NCBI RefSeq assembly: GCF_002157625.1
Contig: NZ_BDMM01000001.1
Span: forward strand, 682,001 to 746,000
Direction of reading: 5' to 3'
Origin: Brevundimonas sp. SH203
GTDB lineage: Bacteria; Pseudomonadota; Alphaproteobacteria; Caulobacterales; Caulobacteraceae
DNA length: 64,000 bases
The notes beneath the pieces are model-generated. The model was not told where the DNA came from, made no database searches, and was given only the letters and a program-made list of their open reading frames with translations. Position numbers and translations under genes: made by a program. Below, one piece after another: positions 56,049 through 64,000 of the stretch (within the stretch, counting starts at the first letter, position 1; every line of letters starts with the position of its first letter).

Positions 56049-56606
56049 CTAACGGTGCGGCCTGAACCAGCTGGGGGCCGCCGGCGGGGCGCAGTTCCGC
56101 TGCATTCCCATGCCCTTCAGAAAGGCGCGCCGCATCCGGCCGGACTGTATGGTGGACTGAACGTGTTTCGAGTGCTGATCGGCCCCGCTGAGACGACGAA
56201 TCCAGCTGCGGCCGGGAATGAAGTCCGAGGCGGTGTTGCGAATGGCGTCCAGCGCGGCCCTGGCCGCCGCATCGGCCGCCCGCTCGCTCAGATAGGAGCC
56301 GTTCTGGTGCGGTGGCTCGTCGGTATCCGGCCCCAGCGCCTCGTCCAGACGCGCGACCTCGGCGCCGATGGTGGAGCATTGGTTCAGATTACGCAGGTCG
56401 TAGGGATTGGCCTCGGCCTGAAGCAGGACCGTCGGGATCATCTGACGGCGCAGATTGAAATCCTCCAGCGGCGCGGTGGCCGCCGCAGCGAACCCCGCCC
56501 CCACCTGCTCGGCCCCGCCCATGGCCGACCGCCCGGCGTTGCAGCCCACCAGACCGACGGAGGCCACGCCGCCGACCGCCACTATCGCATACACAACGGT
56601 TCTCAT
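56049..56606 (-). CDS. Hypothetical lipoprotein
   Basis: 185 residues from the ATG at 56606. Signal sequence ending in the lipobox LVGC (Cys22). The mature part is helical and polar, with no recognised domain. Likely anchored in the inner or outer membrane. Confidence 0.75.
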   Translation of the reverse strand: MRTVVYAIVAVGGVASVGLVGCNAGRSAMGGAEQVGAGFAAAATAPLEDFNLRRQMIPTVLLQAEANPYDLRNLNQCSTIGAEVARLDEALGPDTDEPPHQNGSYLSERAADAAARAALDAIRNTASDFIPGRSWIRRLSGADQHSKHVQSTIQSGRMRRAFLKGMGMQRNCAPPAAPSWFRPHR

Positions 56607-56656
56607 CCGGCCTCTTAGATCATGTTTGGCTATCGACGCCAAAGATCGACCGACCG

Positions 56657-58432
56657 TCACAGCGGCCAGAACAGCAGGATCAGCGGCGGCGCGACCAGCA
56701 GCACCAGAAGGCTCAAGGGCGCGCCCAGCCGGGGATAGTCGCCGAACCGATAGCCGCCCGGCCCCATGACCAGGGTGTTGCACTGGTGCCCGATGGGCGT
56801 CAGGAAATCGCAGGCCGCGCCCACCGCCACCGCCATCAGGAACGGATCGGCGTTGAATCCCAGTTGCTTGGCCAATGTGGCGCCGATCGGCGCGACGATC
56901 AGAACCGTGGCGGCGTTGTTCAGGAACGGCGTCACCGCCATCGAGGCCAGCAGGACCCCCGCAACCGCCACCAGCCCCGGCAGTCCGTTGAACACGTGAC
57001 GCAGCAGGCCCGCGATCAGGTCCGAGCCGCCCGTCTGCTGGATCGCGTCCGACACCGGGATCAGGGCGGCGATCAGCACCAGCAGGGGTCCGTCCAGCGC
57101 GGCATAGGCCTCTCGCATCTTCAGCCCGCCCAAGGCGACGATCACAACCGCCGCGCCGAAGAAGGCCACCGCCACCGGCACGAGGCCTAACCCCACCAGG
57201 ATCATGGCGACAGCGAGAACGGCGGCGGGCAGGAACCGCTTCTTGGTGCTGCCCAACCGGACCTCGCGCTCGGCCAGGGGCAACAGATCCAGCGCCTGCA
57301 GGGCGGTGGGCAGGCTCTGTTCCGCGCCCTGCAACAGGACGATGTCACCGTGCGCCAGTTTCGCAGTTCGCAGATGCTGGGTCAGTTCGTAGCCGCTGCG
57401 CGACACGCCCAGCAGATTGATCCCGTGCTTGCCATAGAGGTCGGACTGCCGAACCGACTGGCCTTGCAGCGGCGAGTTGCGGCCGATCACCGCCTCGACC
57501 ACCGTGATCTCCTCGGCGGCGTTCTCCATGGTGATGGGGCGGTCTTCGCGGATCAGCTTCAGCTTGGAGCGGGCGATGAACTCTTGCAGCGCCTGCTGCT
57601 CGCCCTCCACCAGAAGGACGTCGCCGGGGCGCACCACCGCATTGCCGCGCGGGCTGGGTCGGCGCTTGCCCGCCCGGATCAGCGCCATGATCCGCACGTC
57701 CCCCTCGCCGCACGCCGCCAGGGCCGACACGGTCATGGCGCCCTGAACCCAATCCTCGGGCGCGATGACCTCGGTGGCGTAGGCGTTGGCGGCCAGGGCG
57801 GCGTTCATCTGGGTCGCGCCGCGTCGATCCTTGGGCAGGATGCGATAGCCGATGGCCAGGAAGACCAGCGCCATCGCCGTAATCGCCAGCCCGACGGGGG
57901 CGAAGTCATACATGCCGAAGGGCTGGCCCACGATCTGCTGGCGCACCTCGGCGACGATGATATTGGGCGCGGTGCCGACCAGAGTGACCATGCCGCCGGC
58001 CATGGCCCCGAACGCCATCGGCATCAGCAGCCGCGACGGCGCCGATCCGGTCCGCCGCGCGACCTGAAGCGCGACCGGCATCATGATCGCGAGAGCCCCA
58101 ACATTCTTGGTCGCCATCGACAGGACGGTGACGGCGGTGGTCAGCACCGGCACCTGACTGCGCTCGGTCTTCAGCAAGGGCAGCACCCGGCGCATGGCCA
58201 GTTCCACCACGCCCGACCGGGCGAAGGCGGCCGAGACGATCAGGGCGCAGGCGATGATGACGGTGACGTCGTTCTTGAACCCGTCGAAGGCCGCCTCGGC
58301 CGGAATGACCCCCACCGCCAGACCGGCGACCAGGGCGACCACCGCCACCAGATCGAACCGGAATCGCCCCCAGACGAAAGCCCCGATGGTCAGGGCGATC
58401 AGCCCGAACGCCAGTCCCTGTTGTAATGTCAC
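56657..58432 (-). CDS. SLC13-type anion transporter with TrkA-C domains
   Basis: 591 residues from a GTG at 58432. An N-terminal block of helices with NDVTVIIAC and MATKNVGALAIMM, then two TrkA-C-like cytosolic domains (about 200-370), then further helices with LNNAATV and FLTPIGHQ. These are the hallmarks of the DASS/SLC13 family variant that carries regulatory TrkA-C domains. It moves dicarboxylates, sulfate or similar anions; which one cannot be told. Confidence 0.88.
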   Translation of the reverse strand: MTLQQGLAFGLIALTIGAFVWGRFRFDLVAVVALVAGLAVGVIPAEAAFDGFKNDVTVIIACALIVSAAFARSGVVELAMRRVLPLLKTERSQVPVLTTAVTVLSMATKNVGALAIMMPVALQVARRTGSAPSRLLMPMAFGAMAGGMVTLVGTAPNIIVAEVRQQIVGQPFGMYDFAPVGLAITAMALVFLAIGYRILPKDRRGATQMNAALAANAYATEVIAPEDWVQGAMTVSALAACGEGDVRIMALIRAGKRRPSPRGNAVVRPGDVLLVEGEQQALQEFIARSKLKLIREDRPITMENAAEEITVVEAVIGRNSPLQGQSVRQSDLYGKHGINLLGVSRSGYELTQHLRTAKLAHGDIVLLQGAEQSLPTALQALDLLPLAEREVRLGSTKKRFLPAAVLAVAMILVGLGLVPVAVAFFGAAVVIVALGGLKMREAYAALDGPLLVLIAALIPVSDAIQQTGGSDLIAGLLRHVFNGLPGLVAVAGVLLASMAVTPFLNNAATVLIVAPIGATLAKQLGFNADPFLMAVAVGAACDFLTPIGHQCNTLVMGPGGYRFGDYPRLGAPLSLLVLLVAPPLILLFWPL

Positions 58433-58580
58433 GCGCCGCCAGCCCCTTGATCTCGCAGGCTGAACGCCGTCCACGGACAAACGATGCAAGCGGGGCGGTA
58501 AATCGGCCTCACGAGTACGAAATCGCGCGCAACGAAGCTTTTCCGCCCTTATTTTTCAACGTCATGGCGCCATTGCCGAT

Positions 58581-60272
58581 ATGGCGCATTCAGGGGGAAT
58601 GACGCCGTCCATCGCCTTTGTCGGAGCCGGGCCGACCACCCTCTACACCCTGGCCGCGCTGTTGGCCGAGGGGGTGGCGGACGCGCACATCACCGTATTC
58701 GAGCGGCGACCGACGGCGGGTATGGGGATGCCCTATAGTCCAGGTTGGAACGATCCCGCGATGCTGGCCAACATCGCCAGCATCGAGATTCCGCCTGTTC
58801 AGGAGACGCTGCTGCACTGGTTGGAACGCCAATCGTCCCGTGAACTGGAGGCCATGGGCGTGGCCGCGCATCAGGTGAGCGAACGCGCCTTCCTGCCGCG
58901 TCTGGTGCTGGGCCGCTATTTCGCCGATCAGTTTCAGGGTCTGGTGCGCCAAGCGAAAGCCGCGGGCGTCAGCATCGAGATCAGGACAGGCTGCCGTGTC
59001 ATCGACGCCTGCAATCAGGCCGACGGCATCCGTCTGACGGTCGCGCCGCACCTGGGGTTCGTGACCGACGAAGTCTTCGACCATGTCGTGCTGGCGACCG
59101 GCCACCAGTGGCTTTCGGACCCGGAGGTTCGGAAGGGCCATTTCCTGTCGCCCTGGCCGGCATCCAAGCTTTCGCCCCTTCCGCCCTCTCAGGTCGGGAT
59201 TCTCGGATCGTCCCTGACCGCCATCGACGCGGCCGTGGCCCTGGCGGTCGCGCATGGGGATTTCGTCGAGCAGAAGAACGGCGACGTCGCCTATATCCCC
59301 CGACGCGGCGCCGAGGGGTTCGGCGTGACCATGATGTCGAGGAAGGGTCTGTTGCCGGAGGCGGACTTCTACTTCCCCCTGCCGCACGCACCGCTGACCG
59401 TCTGCACGGAGGCGGCGGTCACCGACCTGATCGCGCGGGAAAATGACGACCTGCTGGACCAATGCTTCGATCTGTTTCGCCAGGAGTTGACGCTGGCCGA
59501 TCCCGACTACGCCAAGTCGGTCGATCTGGCCGATGCAACGGTCGAATCGTTCGGTGAAACCTATTTCGCGGTGCGGGCGGCGACCGATCCCTTCGTCTGG
59601 GCGCGACGAAATCTGGACGAAGCCCGCCGGAACCACGAAAGCCGCTTCACCATCCCCTGGCGCGACGCCATCCTGCGGATGCACGAAGTGGTCGGCGCCA
59701 TCGTCTCCTATCTGGACGACCAGCAGTTCGAGCGGTTCGAACGATGGCTGAAGCCCGTATTCGTGGACAACTACGGCGCCGTGCCCCACGCCTCCATCGC
59801 CCGCCTTCTGGCGCTGCACGAGGCAGGTCGGCTCCAGGTTCTGGCCTTGGGCGAGGACTATCGCGTGGATGCCCAGCCAGACGAAGGCTGCGGCGGCGCC
59901 ATCTATCACAAGGGCTTGCGACTGCATTTCCCGGTCTTCATCGAGGCGCTGGGCCAACGCCCACTGTCCGCAGGGGACTTCCCCTTCCCGTCCCTGATCG
60001 CGCAGGGAATCATCAGGGATCAGGCGGCGGCCGGCGAGCCGACAGCCGTGCGCGGCGTCGCCCTGGACGACGCCTTCCGTCCGATCACCGACCAACTGCC
60101 GCCAGACCGCCTGTTCTGCCCCAGCCTGCCGTTCCTCATGGGCCAGCGCCCCTTCGCCCAGGGTGTCACAAGTTCGCACCAGATGGGCCAGATTGTCGGC
60201 GCATCCCTCGCCCGAGCCATAGGCGCCGCACCCGCAGTCGTGACGCCGTTGGCGATAGCCCAGGCCGCCTAG
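58581..60272 (+). CDS. FAD/NAD(P)-binding protein (HmuY-type/NAD_binding_9 family)
   Basis: 563 residues; ATGs at 58581 and 58599 are both possible. FVGAGPTTLYTLAALL is the FAD motif, and GILGSSLTAIDAA a second dinucleotide site. The family (FAD-NAD(P)-binding, PF13454-like) is large and poorly characterised; members accompany many pathways as oxidoreductases. Isolated in the window, with no neighbour that explains it. Confidence 0.8.
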   Translation: MAHSGGMTPSIAFVGAGPTTLYTLAALLAEGVADAHITVFERRPTAGMGMPYSPGWNDPAMLANIASIEIPPVQETLLHWLERQSSRELEAMGVAAHQVSERAFLPRLVLGRYFADQFQGLVRQAKAAGVSIEIRTGCRVIDACNQADGIRLTVAPHLGFVTDEVFDHVVLATGHQWLSDPEVRKGHFLSPWPASKLSPLPPSQVGILGSSLTAIDAAVALAVAHGDFVEQKNGDVAYIPRRGAEGFGVTMMSRKGLLPEADFYFPLPHAPLTVCTEAAVTDLIARENDDLLDQCFDLFRQELTLADPDYAKSVDLADATVESFGETYFAVRAATDPFVWARRNLDEARRNHESRFTIPWRDAILRMHEVVGAIVSYLDDQQFERFERWLKPVFVDNYGAVPHASIARLLALHEAGRLQVLALGEDYRVDAQPDEGCGGAIYHKGLRLHFPVFIEALGQRPLSAGDFPFPSLIAQGIIRDQAAAGEPTAVRGVALDDAFRPITDQLPPDRLFCPSLPFLMGQRPFAQGVTSSHQMGQIVGASLARAIGAAPAVVTPLAIAQAA

Positions 60273-60319
60273 ACGCAAATCGCGCTCGACAAATGAGAGG
60301 TCACACGCCTGCCGGACAG

Positions 60320-60345
60320 CAAAAAGCCCGCCGAAGCGGGCTTTA
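60320..60345 (-). terminator. Rho-independent terminator after tRNA-Lys
   Basis: On the minus strand AAAGCCCGC-TTCG-GCGGGCTTTTT: a 9-bp stem, a stable TTCG tetraloop and a T run. It ends the tRNA transcript and may also stop transcription from the plus-strand gene ending at 60272. Confidence 0.88.
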
Positions 60346-60347
60346 AA

Positions 60348-60424
60348 TGGTACGTCCTCTCGGGCTCGAACCGAGGACCCTCTGATTAAAAGTCAGATGC
60401 TCTAACCAACTGAGCTAAGGACGC
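60348..60424 (-). tRNA. trnK: tRNA-Lys, anticodon UUU
   Basis: 77 bases with encoded CCA (60348-60350 on the plus strand). D-arm AGCTCAGTTGGTTAGAGC, anticodon loop CTTTTAA with anticodon TTT, T-arm GGTTCGAGCC. The acceptor stem is GCGTCCT/AGGACGT with a G-U at the first pair. Terminator immediately downstream. Confidence 0.97.
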
Positions 60425-60518
60425 ACCGCGCGACATCCGGGCTGGCCCGAACCGTCGAAGGGCGCCTTCTGTTGCAATCCGGCCTTCCGGTCAAGACCGG
60501 GTCTGCTACTCATGTCGA

Positions 60519-61613
60519 ATGCAACCGCTTCATGGCCTCCGCATCATCGAATTCGACGGCCTGGGGCCTGTTACCTTCGCCGGCATGATGCTGGCGGACA
60601 TGGGCGCGGAGGTCTTTCGGCTGACCCGCAGCGAATCGGCGGCGCCGGCCGTGTTCGATCAGGTGGGCGGATCGGTGCTGCATCGCGGACGCGCGGCCGT
60701 GCCCGTGGACCTGAAGAATCCCGCCGACCAGACGCGCATCCTGGCGCTGATCGACGGGGTCGATGCGGTGATCGAGGGATTTCGACCCGGCGTGATGGAA
60801 CGGCTGGGGTTCGGACCTGAGGCGCTGCAGGCGCGAAACCCCGCCCTGGTGTTCGGGCGTGTCACCGGCTGGGGCCAGACGGGACCGCTGGCCCAGGCGG
60901 TGGGGCACGACCTGAACTACATCGGTCTGTCGGGCGTGCTGCACGCCATGGGCGAGGCGGATCGGCCGCCGACGCCGCCGCTGAACCTGATCGGCGACTA
61001 TGGCGGCGGGGCGATGATGCTGGTGACAGGCGTGCTGGCGGCGCTGATCGAGGCCAAGGCGACGGGCCGGGGCCGCGTGGTGGATGCGGCCATGACCGAC
61101 GGCTCGGCCCTGCTGGGCGGCCTGTTCCAGGCGTTGCGGGAACAGGGAATGTGGAGCGACCGACGGGGAGCCAATCTGCTGGACGGCGGCGCACCCTTTT
61201 ATCGTTGCTACGCCTGTCGGGATGGCGGTTTCGTCGCCGTGGCGGCGCTGGAGCCGCGATTCTACGCCGCCCTGCTGGACGGGCTTCGGATTTCGCCGGA
61301 GACGGCGCCGCAGTATGACATGGACGGCTGGCCGGCATTGCACGCGCGTTTCGCCGACCTGTTCGCCCAGCGCGACCGTGACGACTGGGCCCGCCTTTTC
61401 GACGGGACGGAGGCCTGCGTCACCCCGGTCCTGAGCCTGATGGAGGCGCCGGATCATCCGCACAATCGCGCCAGGGGCGTGTTCGACCAGAGGCTGCCCG
61501 GCCCCGCGCCGCGTTTCGACGGCGCACGGAATACGCCGCGTCATAGTTCGGCCGTGGGTCTGGACGAGGCTGTCGCTCTGTGGACGGCGCGATCTTCGGA
61601 TCAGCCGGGATGA
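60519..61613 (+). CDS. Alpha-methylacyl-CoA racemase (CoA-transferase family III)
   Basis: 364 residues. GHDLNYIGLSGVL with the catalytic His and NLIGDYGGG with the catalytic Asp are the racemase signatures that separate AMACR from other CaiB/BaiF CoA-transferases. It interconverts the 2R and 2S forms of 2-methylacyl-CoA, needed for branched or isoprenoid-derived chains such as steroid side chains. It stands apart from the catabolic island at the left end. Confidence 0.88.
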   Translation: MQPLHGLRIIEFDGLGPVTFAGMMLADMGAEVFRLTRSESAAPAVFDQVGGSVLHRGRAAVPVDLKNPADQTRILALIDGVDAVIEGFRPGVMERLGFGPEALQARNPALVFGRVTGWGQTGPLAQAVGHDLNYIGLSGVLHAMGEADRPPTPPLNLIGDYGGGAMMLVTGVLAALIEAKATGRGRVVDAAMTDGSALLGGLFQALREQGMWSDRRGANLLDGGAPFYRCYACRDGGFVAVAALEPRFYAALLDGLRISPETAPQYDMDGWPALHARFADLFAQRDRDDWARLFDGTEACVTPVLSLMEAPDHPHNRARGVFDQRLPGPAPRFDGARNTPRHSSAVGLDEAVALWTARSSDQPG

Positions 61614-61687
61614 CCGGCGCGGCTTTCGGCGCTATGGGAACGGCAGGGCGCGACAAGCGTTGCAAGGGCGAAGACCCGGGGAATTCA

Positions 61688-61951
61688 ATGAAACCTTCCA
61701 ACCTATTGCTGGCCGCCGCCGCCCTGGCTGCGCTCGCGCTGTCGGCCTGCGACGACCGTCCGTCCCGCTCGGACGAAGAGCGTGAACCCGTCCAGATCGA
61801 GCAGGTGCCGCCGCCGGTCGAACAGCCGCCGGCCCCGGCGCCGGAAGTGCGCGATCCTGCGCCGACGCCGCCGCCGACCGACAGACTGCCGCCCGAGGAG
61901 CGGTCGTCGGAGCAGTCGGTCCAGCCAGAAAGCGAAACCCTGTTCTATTGA
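61688..61951 (+). CDS. Small Pro/Glu-rich lipoprotein
   Basis: 87 residues from the ATG at 61688; a longer frame from 61580 has no ribosome site. Signal peptide with lipobox LSAC (Cys21), then a proline- and glutamate-rich tail with no domain. Immediately before tamA; probably an outer-membrane-anchored accessory or a spacer peptide. Confidence 0.75.
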   Translation: MKPSNLLLAAAALAALALSACDDRPSRSDEEREPVQIEQVPPPVEQPPAPAPEVRDPAPTPPPTDRLPPEERSSEQSVQPESETLFY

Positions 61952-61994
61952 AGAACAGCGGTTCGACACGCCGCGCTTTGACGAAAGATCCAGT

Positions 61995-63788
61995 TTGACG
62001 TTCAGGCCTTCCCTGCTGGTCGCGACGCTCGCGGCCGTTTCGGGCATCGCGCACGCCGCCGCCGCCGATCCACGCGCCCAAGTGCGGGGCGACATGGATG
62101 CGGACCTGCGTCGCGCGCTGGAACGCGCCGTGGGCGATGTCGACGGTGCGCCCGAGAGCCGGTTCGAGGCCCGAAGGCGGGCGGAGGGCGCCGTCGCCTC
62201 GGCCACCGCCCTGTTGCGGTCGGAAGGCTATTATCAGCCCACGGTCGAGGATGTGGTCGAGGGCGACGACAATCCCGTGGCCATCGTGATGGTCCAGCCC
62301 GGCCGGCGCTTCCTGCTGACCGATCCGACGGTGAGCTGGACCCAGCGGGCGCCGGAAGCCGAGGCCCAGACCAAGGGACGCGACGCCATCGGGCTGAAGG
62401 CCGGGGAACCGGGTCGTGCGGTCGATGTGATCGCGGGCGAAGGGCGTCTGGTCGCGGCCCTGGTGCGCGACGGCTACGCCGACGCCAAGGCCGATCCGCG
62501 CCGGGTCGTGGTGGACCACGCCGCCTATACGGTGGCGCCGGAATACCGCATCAACTCGGGCGACCTGGTGCGCCTGGACGGGGTTCGCGTGATCAGCCAG
62601 GGCCGGACCAATCCCAACTGGGTGGCCGGGCTGGCGCCGTGGAAGGAAGGCGACCGCTACGATCCCGACCAGGTGGCCGAGTTGGAACGGCGTCTGCTGG
62701 ACACCGGCGTCTATGACGGCATCGGCGTGGCGCTGTCGCCGGCGGACCAGACCACGGCCGACGGCCTGAGACCCGTCATCGTCAGCCTGCAGGACCGGCC
62801 GCGTCGCGTGCTGGAGGCCGGCGCCACCTGGTCGACCGCCGAAGGCGCAGGCGCGGACGTGATCCAGACCCGCTACAATCGGTTCGGCCGCGCCGACACC
62901 CTGAAACTTCAGGCCCGTCTGGCCAACATCAACAGCCGTATCGGCGCCGACCTGTCCCTGCCCCACTGGCGTCGGCCCGGCCGGACGCTGAAGCTGGGCG
63001 CCGCCGTGGTGAACGAAGACACCGACGCCTATACGCGGACTGCCGCAGTTCTGTACGCCGACCTTCAGCAGAGGATCGGCAAGACCTCCTATTTCAACTA
63101 CGGCATCGGGCTGGACGCGGGACGCTACAGCGAGACACGCTACGACTACACCACCCTGCCCCCGCAGCGGGTGACGTTCGACCGCGACCTGGCCATCATC
63201 ACCGCCCGGACCAGCGCCTATATCGACCATTCCAACGATCCGTTGAATCCGACCAAGGGCTGGCGCGTCAATCTGTCGGTCCAGCCGACGGTGGTGACGG
63301 GCAACAGCAACGTCCTGTTCCTGCGCACCGAGACGCAGGGCACCGCCTATGTGCCGGTCGCGGGCGACAAGACCATTCTGGCCGGCCGGGTGCGGATCGG
63401 CTCCATCGTCGGCGGCAGCGAGTTGAGCACGCCGTCCGACCGCCTGTTCTATTCCGGCGGCGGCGGGTCGGTGCGCGGCTATTCCTATCAGGGCGTCAAT
63501 CCGCAGTTGCCGGACGGCACGCCGCGCGGGGGTGTCTCGCTGTTCGAAACCTCGCTGGAGGCGCGCCAGTCGATCGGTCAGAGCTTCCAGGCCGTGGCCT
63601 TTGTGGATGCCGGCTCCATCGGCTTCCAGGAGACGCCGAACCTGACCAATATGCGCTACGGCGCGGGGGTCGGCGTGCGTTACATGCTGCCGTTCGGCCC
63701 GATCCGCGCCGATGTCGCCATGCCGCTGAACAAGCGTGAAGGCGATTCCAACTTCCAGATCTACATCAGCATCGGGCAGGCGTTTTGA
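61995..63788 (+). CDS. tamA: Translocation and assembly module outer-membrane protein TamA
   Basis: 597 residues from a TTG at 61995, the first start after the lipoprotein. Signal peptide ending AHAAAA, three POTRA-like domains, then an Omp85 barrel with GGSVRGYSYQG and the FGPIRADVAMPL end motif. With TamB it helps lipids or autotransporters reach the outer membrane. Its stop overlaps the tamB start. Confidence 0.92.
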   Translation: MTFRPSLLVATLAAVSGIAHAAAADPRAQVRGDMDADLRRALERAVGDVDGAPESRFEARRRAEGAVASATALLRSEGYYQPTVEDVVEGDDNPVAIVMVQPGRRFLLTDPTVSWTQRAPEAEAQTKGRDAIGLKAGEPGRAVDVIAGEGRLVAALVRDGYADAKADPRRVVVDHAAYTVAPEYRINSGDLVRLDGVRVISQGRTNPNWVAGLAPWKEGDRYDPDQVAELERRLLDTGVYDGIGVALSPADQTTADGLRPVIVSLQDRPRRVLEAGATWSTAEGAGADVIQTRYNRFGRADTLKLQARLANINSRIGADLSLPHWRRPGRTLKLGAAVVNEDTDAYTRTAAVLYADLQQRIGKTSYFNYGIGLDAGRYSETRYDYTTLPPQRVTFDRDLAIITARTSAYIDHSNDPLNPTKGWRVNLSVQPTVVTGNSNVLFLRTETQGTAYVPVAGDKTILAGRVRIGSIVGGSELSTPSDRLFYSGGGGSVRGYSYQGVNPQLPDGTPRGGVSLFETSLEARQSIGQSFQAVAFVDAGSIGFQETPNLTNMRYGAGVGVRYMLPFGPIRADVAMPLNKREGDSNFQIYISIGQAF

Positions 63789-64000
63789 CCGACACACCGC
63801 CCGAGACCGGCCCTGAAATCCAGCCCGACGCAGGACTGGAAGACGCCGCGCCCGCCAGAACGTCCCCCGCCAGACGAAAGCGCGGACTGGCCAGGCGCAT
63901 CGCCCTGATCGCGGGCGTCGTGGTCGCAGGGCTTCTGGTGCTGATCGCGGCGACCCTGGTGGCGGGGCGGTACTACATCGCCTCGGACGGCGGGCGGCAG
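63785..64000 (+). CDS. tamB: Translocation and assembly module protein TamB (N-terminus only)
   Basis: 72 codons visible from a TTG at 63785 that overlaps the tamA stop (TTGA). An acidic, Pro-rich head, a short basic patch (RRKRGLARR), then one membrane helix (GVVVAGLLVLIAATLVAG). This and the position after tamA identify the start of TamB, an inner-membrane-anchored protein of more than 1,000 residues; the rest lies outside the window. Confidence 0.88.
   Translation, partial: MTDTPPETGPEIQPDAGLEDAAPARTSPARRKRGLARRIALIAGVVVAGLLVLIAATLVAGRYYIASDGGRQ

Noticed and set aside
61632..63797. 721-codon open frame on the minus strand
   Set aside because: Antisense to tamA, which has signal peptide, POTRA domains and Omp85 motifs.

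Overview
The window is a GC-rich (about two thirds G+C by eye) stretch of a Gram-negative chromosome. Gene style and content (TonB-dependent receptor, TamA/TamB, frequent GTG/TTG starts, tightly overlapping genes, GCTA-type -10 boxes) point to an alphaproteobacterium of the Caulobacteraceae. Brevundimonas is my best guess, but it is not proven from sequence alone.

Region 1 (about 1-26.9 kb) is a catabolic island for a bulky hydrophobic substrate that I cannot name. It holds a TonB-dependent receptor (uptake), a Rieske oxygenase, a P450 with its own [2Fe-2S] ferredoxin and reductase, four SDRs, a KstD/fumarate-reductase-like flavoprotein, an acyl-CoA ligase, a pair of acyl-CoA dehydrogenases, a crotonase, a MaoC hydratase, a true thiolase, a thiolase-like protein that lacks the catalytic Cys and sits beside a DUF35 partner (retro-aldolase layout), a CoA-transferase pair, a VOC protein, an alpha/beta hydrolase, an EthD protein and a nitronate-monooxygenase-like flavin enzyme. 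The set resembles steroid, bile-acid or terpenoid degradation, although the P450 resembles enzymes for aromatic acids. One LuxR-type regulator (6004-6840) lies inside. The main finding is a repeated 18-bp dyad, GTCCC-N8-GGGAC, in every major promoter region of this island and nowhere else that I noticed. It is probably the operator of that regulator and ties the separate operons into one regulon.

Region 2 (27-36 kb) is housekeeping: guaA, an MTA/SAH-nucleosidase-like gene, an RsmB-type rRNA methyltransferase, a MAPEG protein, guaB, a tandem DUF2061 protein, DUF2332, rlmE and a cyclophilin. Region 3 (36-43.9 kb) is a surface-glycan cluster: four glycosyltransferases, a Wzy-like polymerase/ligase, UDP-galactopyranose mutase and a Wzx-like flippase, implying a galactofuranose-containing polymer. 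Region 4 (44-64 kb) is mixed: DUF2177, a CFA-synthase-like methyltransferase, a second 3-oxoacid CoA-transferase pair, trmFO, an MFS exporter divergent from a MarR regulator with a clear operator between them, a short squalene/phytoene-synthase-family protein, polyprenyl diphosphate synthase, a tRNA-modifying methyltransferase, tgt (missing its zinc cysteines), an SLC13 transporter, tRNA-Lys(UUU), an alpha-methylacyl-CoA racemase, and tamA followed by the start of tamB. No insertion sequence, integrase, phage gene or CRISPR array was seen.
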